From the NCBI GenBank assembly GCA_002382605.1, contig DFYG01000123.1:1-5098 (forward strand): a DNA stretch of 5,098 bases, written 5' to 3'. The position numbers and the translations under genes are program-made. The DNA is from Synergistaceae bacterium UBA4088. GTDB lineage: Bacteria > Synergistota > Synergistia > Synergistales > Thermovirgaceae. Positions 1-5,098 of this stretch are shown here, one piece after another; positions within the stretch are counted from its first letter, which is position 1; each line of letters starts with the position of its first letter. The notes under the pieces were generated by a model. It worked only from the letters and a program-made list of their open reading frames with translations, was not told the origin of the DNA and ran no database searches.

Positions 1-1074
1 AAGGGGCGTTCCCAGGACGCTCACGAGGCCATCAGGCCCACGGATGCGACACTGGCTCCCGATTCCATCAGGGGGAGTCTCTCGCCGGATCAGTTCAAAC
101 TTTACGACCTGATCTGGCGCCGGTTCATCTCGGGCCAGATGAGCCCGGCAAGGATAGCCAGGAGCACGGTCGAGGCCCGGAGCGGAAGGGTAGGGATGCG
201 CCAGTCCGGGGCCAGCGTCATCTTCGACGGCTGGGGGGCGGTATGGCCTCTGGAGATGAAGGACGATATCCTTGGCCCCGCTGTCGAGGGCGAGAAGCTT
301 GAACTGCTCGACATCCAGAAGGAGCAGCGCTTCACGAAGCCCCCAGCCAGGTACACCGACTCCGGCCTCGTGAAGGCGCTGGAGGATGAAGGCATAGGCC
401 GCCCGTCGACCTACGCCTCGATCGTGCAGACCCTCTACGACAGGAGATATGTCAACCGGAACGAGGAGAAGCGCCTCGAACCAACGCCGCTCGGGCGCAT
501 TGTGGACGGATTCCTTGAGGCCCACTTTCCGGGGATCGTAGACAAGGCATTCACCGCGGGTATGGAGAGCGAACTAGACGGCATAGAGGATAGCGGAAGG
601 CAATGGAGGGATGTCGTCCAGGCTTTCTGGGGCGATTTCTCGGCGGCGCTTGGCGAGGCCGAGGCCAGAGCGGAAAAGGTCCCGCCGCCGCCCCCGGAGT
701 TCATCGGGGAGGACTGCCCTGAATGCGGATCACCCCTTGTCAGGAAATCCGGACGTTTCGGCGACTTCATCGGCTGTTCGGCCTTTTCCGACCCTGATAA
801 GAAGTGCGGTTTTACGCGGCCTATCCTTAAGAAGACAGGAGTCTTCTGCCCCAAATGCGGCGAGGGCGATGTTGTCATGCGGCGGGGCAAGGGCGGGAAG
901 ACCTTCTACGGGTGTTCAAGGTACCCGGAGTGCGATTTCGTGTCGTGGTCTCCCCCCACAGGGGAAAAGTGCACCTCATGCGGCGGGGCTGTCGTGACTA
1001 AGGGGAAGGGCGGGGACAAGGTCTGTTCCTCGTGCGGAGCCGCGGAGGCTCCGGCCGGTGAAGATGGATCCTGA
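1..1074 (+). CDS. topA: DNA topoisomerase I (type IA), C-terminal part, 5' truncated by window
   Basis: Type IA topoisomerase relaxes negative supercoils by cutting and passing one DNA strand through a covalent 5'-phosphotyrosine link. The window opens in frame inside the catalytic core; the Toprim domain and active-site tyrosine lie upstream and are not seen. Of the 357 visible residues, 5-14 are the conserved QDAHEAIRPT motif (H8 matches E. coli H365). Residues 111-141 carry FTKPPAR and GIGRPSTYASI (T137 matches E. coli T496). A proline-rich linker (KVPPPPPEF) then leads to three zinc ribbons: C239/C242/C259/C269, C283/C286/C305/C311 and C324/C327/C342/C345. The first two have the usual topoisomerase spacing; the third is a compact CxxC-x14-CxxC. 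The full protein would be about 700 residues, like Firmicutes TopA. The TGA stop at 1072-1074 lies inside trmFO. Family assignment is certain; only the 5' end is missing. Confidence 0.98.
   Translation, partial: KGRSQDAHEAIRPTDATLAPDSIRGSLSPDQFKLYDLIWRRFISGQMSPARIARSTVEARSGRVGMRQSGASVIFDGWGAVWPLEMKDDILGPAVEGEKLELLDIQKEQRFTKPPARYTDSGLVKALEDEGIGRPSTYASIVQTLYDRRYVNRNEEKRLEPTPLGRIVDGFLEAHFPGIVDKAFTAGMESELDGIEDSGRQWRDVVQAFWGDFSAALGEAEARAEKVPPPPPEFIGEDCPECGSPLVRKSGRFGDFIGCSAFSDPDKKCGFTRPILKKTGVFCPKCGEGDVVMRRGKGGKTFYGCSRYPECDFVSWSPPTGEKCTSCGGAVVTKGKGGDKVCSSCGAAEAPAGEDGS
830..847 (+). other. 7-bp perfect inverted repeat in topA
   Basis: AGAAGAC (830-836) and GTCTTCT (841-847) form a perfect 7-bp stem with a four-base loop, AGGA. 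It encodes the short linker between TopA zinc ribbons 1 and 2 (residues 277-283). It may be chance; no function is known. Confidence 0.35.
1035..1053 (+). other. Hairpin overlapping the trmFO Shine-Dalgarno
   Basis: CGGAGCC (1035-1041) pairs perfectly with GGCTCCG (1047-1053) around a five-base loop, GCGGA. The loop and the first two stem bases on the 3' side make up the GGAGG ribosome binding site of trmFO. The pairing is directly visible. A role in translational coupling to topA is inferred: ribosomes finishing topA (stop at 1072) would melt the stem. Confidence 0.5.
1044..1048 (+). promoter_or_regulatory. Shine-Dalgarno of trmFO (GGAGG), decides GTG start
   Basis: GGAGG lies 9 nt before GTG 1058 and 15 nt before the next in-frame start, ATG 1064. 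The spacing favours the GTG. The site sits inside the topA coding region and forms part of a small hairpin (1035-1053). Confidence 0.7.
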
Positions 1075-2431
1075 CCGGCAGTACGTAACGGTCGTCGGCG
1101 CGGGCCTGGCCGGCTGCGAGGCCGCGTGGCAGATCGCCCGCAGGGGAGTCCGGGTACATCTTGTCGAGATGCGTCCCGAAAAGAGCACTCCCGCCCACAG
1201 GACCGGCGGTTTTGCGGAACTTGTGTGCAGCAACTCCCTGGGTGCGGAGGTCGTAACGAGCCCCGGGGGGATACTGAAAGCAGAACTGGATGCCCTTGGC
1301 AGTCTCATACTCGCATGCGCCCGTGAGTCGAGGGTCCCCGCAGGCAGGGCACTTGCGGTCGACCGGGACAGTTTCTCCTGCCGCGTGACGCGAACCCTCA
1401 CGGAAGACCCCCTCGTGACCATTGAAAGGCGTGAAGTGACATCCCTGCCTTCAGGCCCCGCGATAATCGCCACCGGCCCGCTCACAAGCGATGCGATGGC
1501 AGCGGCTCTCTCGGGCCTGGTGGGGAATGACTTCCTCGCTTTCTTCGATGCCGTCTCCCCGGTCGTTACCGCGGGGTCGATAGACATGTCCCGGGCGTTC
1601 AGGGGGAGCCGCTACGGGAAGGGCGACGACTACATAAACTGTCCCATGTCCAGGTATGAGTACGAGGCTTTCCAGAAGGAGCTGTCACTGGCCGAATGTG
1701 CTCCGAGGCACGATTTCGAGAAGGACGACCGTTACTTCGAGGGCTGCCTTCCCGTTGAGGTGATAGCGTCGAGGGGGACGGATACGCTCCGTTTCGGCCC
1801 GCTGCGGCCCGTCGGGCTGGAAGATCCCGCGACTGGAGAGAGGGCGTGGGCCGTGGTTCAGCTGCGCCAGGAGAACAGCGAGGGGACGCTCTTCAACCTC
1901 GTCGGATTCCAGACCAACCTGAAATGGCCCGAGCAGGAGCGGGTCTTCCGGATGATACCCGCGCTCCGGGATGCCGAGTTCGTCCGCTTCGGGGTCATGC
2001 ACAGGAACATCTACGTCAATGCCCCGAAGGTGCTGGACCCTTTCCTCAGGCTGAACGCCGGAGGGAACCTCTTCCTGGCAGGCCAGATAACCGGAGTGGA
2101 GGGGTATATGGAGAGTACCGCCATGGGAGCCGTCACCGCCCTGAATGCGGTCGCGCTCCTGCACGGGCTGGACATGCCGGTGTGGCCCCGGGAGACCGCG
2201 ATCGGGTCGCTCCTGAGCCATCTTTCTGATCAGCAGCCCCGGTCCTTCCAGCCTATGAACGTGAACCTAGGGCTATTCCCCGCGCTGTCGGAGAGGATCA
2301 GGAAGAAGACCGAGAGGTGCGAGATGCACGCCCGGCGGTCAGCGGAGGCCATGAAGATTTTCCTGGACAATTTGCCCCCACTTCTGAAAAATATTCAGAC
2401 CAAACAGATATCTTCAGAAAATTGTGGTTAA
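1058..2431 (+). CDS. trmFO: Methylenetetrahydrofolate-tRNA-(uracil-5-)-methyltransferase TrmFO
   Basis: TrmFO is a cytosolic flavoprotein that makes m5U54 in the T-loop of tRNAs, taking the carbon from 5,10-methylenetetrahydrofolate and reducing it through FAD; it replaces SAM-dependent TrmA in many lineages. The 457-residue product begins with an FAD dinucleotide-binding fold, GAGLAG at 14-19 and acidic E37 in HLVEMRP. The signature GGFAELVCSNSLG follows at 50-62, with C57 matching B. subtilis C53. YFEGCLPVEVIASRGTDTLRFGP holds C230, matching catalytic C226. GQITGVEGYMES (342-353) is the C-terminal FAD-contacting motif. Length is slightly above the usual 435-445 because of a lysine- and glutamine-containing tail coded by AT-rich DNA. 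GTG 1058 is chosen for its GGAGG at 9 nt; ATG 1064 is the alternative. It overlaps topA by 17 nt, so the two are probably translationally coupled. Older names are gid and gidA-like. Confidence 0.97.
   Translation: MKMDPDRQYVTVVGAGLAGCEAAWQIARRGVRVHLVEMRPEKSTPAHRTGGFAELVCSNSLGAEVVTSPGGILKAELDALGSLILACARESRVPAGRALAVDRDSFSCRVTRTLTEDPLVTIERREVTSLPSGPAIIATGPLTSDAMAAALSGLVGNDFLAFFDAVSPVVTAGSIDMSRAFRGSRYGKGDDYINCPMSRYEYEAFQKELSLAECAPRHDFEKDDRYFEGCLPVEVIASRGTDTLRFGPLRPVGLEDPATGERAWAVVQLRQENSEGTLFNLVGFQTNLKWPEQERVFRMIPALRDAEFVRFGVMHRNIYVNAPKVLDPFLRLNAGGNLFLAGQITGVEGYMESTAMGAVTALNAVALLHGLDMPVWPRETAIGSLLSHLSDQQPRSFQPMNVNLGLFPALSERIRKKTERCEMHARRSAEAMKIFLDNLPPLLKNIQTKQISSENCG
2382..2419 (+). repeat. TTCAGA repeat cluster (one inverted, two direct)
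   Basis: TTCTGAA (2382-2388) is the reverse complement of TTCAGAA (2413-2419), and its TCTGAA core (2383-2388) also pairs with TTCAGA at 2394-2399 over a five-base AAATA loop. The two direct TTCAGA copies are 19 nt apart. The cluster lies in the AT-rich end of trmFO, just upstream of the candidate xerC promoter. It could be an operator or an mRNA switch, or chance in AT-rich DNA. Confidence 0.3.
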
Positions 2432-2452
2432 TCACTCTCAAAATGTTACAAT
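2422..2452 (+). promoter_or_regulatory. Candidate extended -10 promoter for xerC-hslV-hslU
   Basis: TGTTACAAT at 2444-2452 matches the extended -10 consensus (TG-n-TATAAT) with one mismatch. A poor -35 (TTGTGG, 2422-2427) sits 19 nt upstream, as is tolerated with an extended -10. It lies in an 80-nt pocket of about 69% AT inside a GC-rich region. Predicted transcription would start near 2459-2460, on the xerC ATG itself, implying a leaderless message. The motif is seen; its activity is inferred. Confidence 0.4.
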
Positions 2453-2459
2453 ATCGGAC

Positions 2460-3392
2460 ATGACAGGGGACGCACTCTCTTCCGCGATCGATATCTTTCT
2501 TAAGGATCTGCGCTCAGGACGTGGGAGATCCGGGCACACGACGGTCAACTATGCCGTCGATCTCTCCCAGTTCGCGGAGTACCTTTCGGGTCTCGGTGTT
2601 GAAACCCCGGGAGGGGTCCAGACCACGCACGTCAGGAGCTTTCTGAGGGACGTGGTCGGCTTCGGGTACGCCCGGAGCTCCGCCGCCCGCAAGCTTTCGG
2701 CCATAAAGAGCTGGTTCCGCTTTCTGCAGGAGCGCGGGGAGATCTCCCGCAACCCGGCAGGAGGAGTACGCGGTCCGAGGCTCCCGTCCAGACTCCCGCG
2801 GGCGATATCCCGCGAGGAGATGAACCTCCTTCTGGAGAAGGGGCCCTGGGGTGATGATGCCCCCAGAGATCTCGCAGTCCTGGAACTGATGTACGGCTCG
2901 GGTCTTCGCATCGCGGAGACCGCCAGCCTGAAGTGGGAGCAGGTCGACCTCGCCGAAAGATGGGTAAGGGTTTTCGGCAAGGGTGAAAAAGAGCGCCTGG
3001 TACCCATGGGAAGATACTCGGTCCGCGCCCTTGAGGCATGGAGGGGCGTTTCGGCTCAGGGGTCCGGTTTTGTCTTCCCCGGTGCCGGCGAAGGCCCGAT
3101 AACGGTACGGACCCTCCATCGCGTGGTGAGAAGGGCGGCCGCCCGTGCCGGACTTTCAGGCGTAACGCCCCACGTCCTGCGGCACAGCTTCGCGACACAC
3201 ATGCTGGAGGGCGGGGCGAACCTCAGGGTCCTTCAGGAGCTCCTGGGGCACGAAAGCCTTGTCACGACGCAGAAGTATCTCAGGATCACGACGGAACAGC
3301 TGCGCCGGAGCTATACTTTGGCCCATCCGAGGGCAGGGAATGGTGATGAAAATGATGAAGGGAACGACGATCCTCTGCGTTCGCAGGAATAA
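2460..3392 (+). CDS. xerC: Tyrosine recombinase XerC
   Basis: XerC (CodV in Bacillus) acts with XerD at the dif site to resolve chromosome dimers before division. Numbering from ATG 2460 (310 aa): an N-terminal SAM-like core-binding domain covers about 5-90 (FLKDLR through KLSAIKSWFRFL). A linker leads to the catalytic domain from about 115, with the full set R150 (GSGLRIAE), K174 (GKGEKER), H238 and R241 (HVLRH), H264 (LLGHES) and nucleophile Y273 (QKYLRI). Each is two below the E. coli XerC number, so alignment is nearly gap-free. The start is uncertain: GTG 2424 would add 12 residues and overlap trmFO by 8 nt, but neither start has a Shine-Dalgarno. ATG fits family length and a possible leaderless transcript. 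The tail after Y273 is 37 residues, about 14 longer than E. coli XerC, and acidic (GDENDEGNDD) because its DNA also encodes the hslV start. Distinction from XerD rests on synteny. Confidence 0.95.
   Translation: MTGDALSSAIDIFLKDLRSGRGRSGHTTVNYAVDLSQFAEYLSGLGVETPGGVQTTHVRSFLRDVVGFGYARSSAARKLSAIKSWFRFLQERGEISRNPAGGVRGPRLPSRLPRAISREEMNLLLEKGPWGDDAPRDLAVLELMYGSGLRIAETASLKWEQVDLAERWVRVFGKGEKERLVPMGRYSVRALEAWRGVSAQGSGFVFPGAGEGPITVRTLHRVVRRAAARAGLSGVTPHVLRHSFATHMLEGGANLRVLQELLGHESLVTTQKYLRITTEQLRRSYTLAHPRAGNGDENDEGNDDPLRSQE
2793..2819 (+). other. Strong GC hairpin inside xerC at the domain linker
   Basis: CTCCCGCGGG (2793-2802) pairs with CCCGCG (2809-2814) and GGAG (2816-2819), giving 10 base pairs with a single bulged A (2815) and a six-base loop, CGATAT. 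It encodes the linker between the core-binding and catalytic domains of XerC (around residues 112-120). A weaker 6-bp stem, CTGGGG/CCCCAG, follows at 2846-2866. The pairing is seen; any role is unknown. Confidence 0.4.
3335..3338 (+). promoter_or_regulatory. Shine-Dalgarno of hslV (AGGG)
   Basis: AGGG is 7 nt before ATG 3346. A second purine tract, GAGGG (3329-3333), is 6 nt before ATG 3340. Start codons at 3340, 3343, 3346, 3352 and 3355 are all in frame, so the site narrows but does not settle the start. Both tracts lie inside the xerC tail. Confidence 0.5.
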
Positions 3393-3885
3393 CAGGGTGG
3401 CGATGGCCGGGGACGGCCAGGTAACGCTTGGAGACCAGGTCATCAAGGAGGGAGCCCGCAAGGTCAGGCGGCTCTACGACGGGAAGATCCTCACCGGTTT
3501 CGCTGGGGGGACCGCCGACGCGATGACACTTCTGGAGCGATTCGAGAAGCGCCTCTCAGAGCACAGCGGGAACCTGCTGCGGGCGGCTTCCGAACTCGTG
3601 AAGGACTGGAGGATGGACCGCGCCCTCAGGAGGCTTGAGGCCATGATGCTCGTTGCCGACCTGAACACTACCCTACTTCTCAGCGGATCCGGGGACATTC
3701 TCGAGCCTGAAGGGAACGCCTGTTCCATAGGTTCCGGAGCCGGTTACGCGCTTGCCGCCGCCAGAGCCTTCCTTGAATCGCCCGAGGGCAGTGCAGATGA
3801 TATCGCCAGTAGATCGCTGTCCATCGCTTCAAAGATATGTATTTATACCAACGATTCCATAACGCTGGAGGTGCTTGAAGGTTGA
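3346..3885 (+). CDS. hslV: ATP-dependent protease subunit HslV (ClpQ)
   Basis: HslV is the proteasome-like threonine peptidase that forms a double-hexamer chamber fed by HslU in the cytosol. After a short propeptide (MKMMKG) the mature chain begins TTIL, with ACG 3364-3366 coding the nucleophile T1. Numbered from T1, D17 (AGDGQ), K33 (ARKVRR), the GFAGGTADA loop (45-53) and S124 (IGSGAGYA) fall at the family positions. The mature length of 173 residues is close to the 175 of E. coli. ATG 3346 is chosen for AGGG at 7 nt; 3340, 3352 or 3355 would only alter the propeptide. Reading upstream to 3259 is possible but would place an Arg-rich, non-conserved stretch before the site, so it is rejected. 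The gene overlaps xerC by 47 nt in another frame and shares 4 nt with hslU, as expected for two subunits made together. No Ser replaces the Thr, unlike B. subtilis CodW. Confidence 0.96.
   Translation: MKMMKGTTILCVRRNNRVAMAGDGQVTLGDQVIKEGARKVRRLYDGKILTGFAGGTADAMTLLERFEKRLSEHSGNLLRAASELVKDWRMDRALRRLEAMMLVADLNTTLLLSGSGDILEPEGNACSIGSGAGYALAAARAFLESPEGSADDIASRSLSIASKICIYTNDSITLEVLEG
3867..3873 (+). promoter_or_regulatory. Strong Shine-Dalgarno of hslU (GGAGGTG)
   Basis: GGAGGTG is a near-complete match to the 16S rRNA tail and stands 8 nt before TTG 3882. It lies in the last codons of hslV. Its strength decides the otherwise weak TTG start and probably compensates for it. Confidence 0.75.
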
Positions 3886-5098
3886 CTGACCAAAGGGACG
3901 AGGCGTTGACTCCGAAGGTCATAGTGACCTACCTCGACCGCTACATCGTGGGCCAGGACAAGGCCAAGAGAGCCGTTGCGATAGCTCTTCGCAACAGGAT
4001 CCGCCGCCGGAGGCTTCCGGAGGATATGGCCAGGGAGATAGCCCCCAAGAACATTCTCATGGTCGGACCCACAGGCGTCGGAAAGACCGAGATCGCCCGC
4101 AGGCTCTCGCAGCTCGTCCACGCCCCTTTCATCAAGGTCGAGGCGACCAAGTTCACCGAGGTGGGTTACGTGGGCAGGGATGTCGAATCCATGATCCGCG
4201 ACCTGGTTGAGCACTCCGTACAGATGGTGAAGCAGCGCAGGATCGAGGAGGTCAGGGGAGAGGCCGCCGCGAGGGCCAGGGACCGGATACTGGACGCCCT
4301 GATCCCCCCGAGGAAGGTGCAGGAGAAGGTCTCCGACTTCATGCAGATGTTTTCCGGTCAGCCGCAGAAACAGGAGGCTGCCCCCACCGAGGAGGATGAG
4401 CGCGCGGAACGACAGCGGCTTTCAACCAGGGAGAAACTGGGGCAGATGCTGGACGACGGCAAGCTGGAGGGGCGCGAGGTCGAGATAGAGATCAGCGAAA
4501 ACGCTCAGGTAGGCATCCCCGTTATGGGGGGGCCTGGGATGGAAGAGATGGGACAGAACATAGGAGATATGCTCAGCGGCATATTTCCGAAGAAGAAAAA
4601 ACGAAAGACGGTCACGGTGGAAGTGGCCAGGAAGATCCTGCAGGCGGATGAGGCCGAGAAGCTGGTCGACCATGACGCCGCTGCCCAGGAAGCCCTGGAG
4701 AAGGCCCAGCAGGAGGGGATCGTTTTTATCGACGAACTCGACAAGGTGGCCTCATCAGGAGGCGGGCAGTCCGGCCCCGACGTCAGCCGCGAGGGTGTCC
4801 AGAGAGACCTTCTCCCGATCGTTGAGGGGTGCACCGTAAATACGAGGTATGGACCCGTCCGCACCGATCACATACTCTTCATAGCCGCCGGGGCTTTCCA
4901 CAAGATGAAGCCGTCGGATCTCGTGCCCGAGCTCCAGGGGCGCCTGCCGCTGCGTGTTGAGCTCGACCCGCTGTCGGAGAGGGATCTTGCCCGCATCCTG
5001 GTGGAGCCGGAGCACAGCCTGATGGATCAGTACAAGGCTCTCCTTTCGACAGAGGATGTCGTTTTGACCTTCACGGAAGAGGCCATTGGCGAGATAGC
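3882..5098 (+). CDS. hslU: ATP-dependent protease ATPase subunit HslU (ClpY), 3' truncated by window
   Basis: HslU is the AAA+ hexamer that unfolds substrates and threads them into HslV. Visible are 405 full codons with no stop. The N-domain starts TPKVIVTYLDRYIVGQDKAKRAVAIALRNR. Walker A is GPTGVGKT at 62-69, the pore loop GYVG at 95-98, the I-domain about 115-272, Walker B FIDELDK with D284/E285, and the arginine finger R354 in ELQGRLPLRVEL (E. coli R325). Offsets against E. coli rise from 5 to 28 across the I-domain, so that domain is about 23 residues longer, as in the 467-residue Bacillus protein. About 60-65 residues, including the sensor-2 GARRL motif, should lie beyond the window. TTG 3882 is supported by GGAGGTG and a TTGA stop/start overlap with hslV. 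TTG 3906 (AAGGGA at 8 nt) is a weaker alternative that still retains the conserved N-terminus. Confidence 0.97.
   Translation, partial: MTDQRDEALTPKVIVTYLDRYIVGQDKAKRAVAIALRNRIRRRRLPEDMAREIAPKNILMVGPTGVGKTEIARRLSQLVHAPFIKVEATKFTEVGYVGRDVESMIRDLVEHSVQMVKQRRIEEVRGEAAARARDRILDALIPPRKVQEKVSDFMQMFSGQPQKQEAAPTEEDERAERQRLSTREKLGQMLDDGKLEGREVEIEISENAQVGIPVMGGPGMEEMGQNIGDMLSGIFPKKKKRKTVTVEVARKILQADEAEKLVDHDAAAQEALEKAQQEGIVFIDELDKVASSGGGQSGPDVSREGVQRDLLPIVEGCTVNTRYGPVRTDHILFIAAGAFHKMKPSDLVPELQGRLPLRVELDPLSERDLARILVEPEHSLMDQYKALLSTEDVVLTFTEEAIGEI

Noticed and set aside
1261..1268. CCCCGGGG palindrome in trmFO
   Set aside because: An eight-base GC palindrome is expected by chance in DNA of this composition and encodes ordinary residues.
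976..1587. Long open frame on the - strand (203 codons)
   Set aside because: It lies antisense to the intact topA end and trmFO, is rich in Arg, Ser and Pro as expected of a GC-rich shadow frame, and shows no recognisable motif.
1685..2221. Long open frame on the - strand inside trmFO (178 codons)
   Set aside because: It overlaps the conserved catalytic part of TrmFO, has no convincing ribosome site, and its composition mirrors the sense codons.
2514..3198. Overlapping - strand open frames inside xerC (up to 201 codons)
   Set aside because: Several frames stay open together, which is a GC effect; none resembles a known family, while the + strand keeps all XerC catalytic residues.
3259..3345. 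Upstream extension of hslV from ATG 3259
   Set aside because: It would put about 29 non-conserved residues before the propeptide, deep in the xerC catalytic region, and the later start cluster has better ribosome sites.
2424..3392. XerC as a mobile-element or integron integrase
   Set aside because: No attachment sites, inverted repeats or accessory genes flank it, and it sits in the conserved topA-trmFO-xerC-hslVU order.
4596..4602. Run of six A before C in hslU as a possible frameshift site
   Set aside because: The zero-frame codons are AAA AAA CGA, so the A-AAA-AAC heptamer is not in the needed register, and the frame continues through conserved AAA+ motifs without a break.
4587..4607. 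PKKKKRK in HslU resembling a nuclear localisation signal
   Set aside because: A lysine-rich stretch at this place near the end of the I-domain is common in bacterial HslU; a nuclear signal has no meaning here.

Overview
The window is a GC-rich (about 60% by eye), fully coding stretch of a bacterial chromosome. It carries five genes in a row on the + strand: the 3' half of topA (DNA topoisomerase I), trmFO (folate/FAD-dependent tRNA m5U54 methyltransferase), xerC (tyrosine recombinase), hslV (protease of the HslUV complex) and the 5' nine-tenths of hslU (its AAA+ unfoldase). Every junction overlaps or is effectively zero-length. There are no RNA genes, mobile elements, CRISPR arrays or terminators, and no non-coding stretch longer than a few tens of bases.

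The order topA-trmFO(gid)-xerC(codV)-hslV(clpQ)-hslU(clpY) is a classic conserved cluster in Firmicutes (where codY often follows) and also occurs in other phyla that use TrmFO rather than TrmA. The sequence combines high GC with frequent AGG arginine and ATA isoleucine codons. That fits a Synergistota, Clostridia or Desulfobacterota-type anaerobe better than Bacillus. I lean to Synergistota, but this is a guess from synteny and codon use, not from a marker comparison.

Layout: 1-1074 topA C-terminal part, ending in three four-cysteine zinc ribbons; 1058-2431 trmFO, started by a GTG inside the topA end; an AT-rich pocket (about 69% AT over 2381-2460) holding the trmFO end, a TTCAGA repeat cluster and a candidate extended -10 promoter; 2460-3392 xerC (a longer GTG start at 2424 is possible); 3346-3885 hslV, overlapping the xerC end by 47 nt; 3882-5098 hslU, with a TTG start overlapping the hslV stop in TTGA, cut by the window end.

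The products serve DNA topology, tRNA modification, chromosome dimer resolution and ATP-dependent proteolysis. HslV and HslU form one machine; the others are linked mainly by shared transcription and translational coupling. All catalytic residues I could check are intact, so these look like ordinary functional housekeeping genes. I found no undescribed system. The points worth a second look are regulatory: a hairpin that includes the trmFO Shine-Dalgarno, a possible leaderless promoter for xerC, an overprinted xerC tail/hslV start, and mRNA hairpins at domain boundaries.
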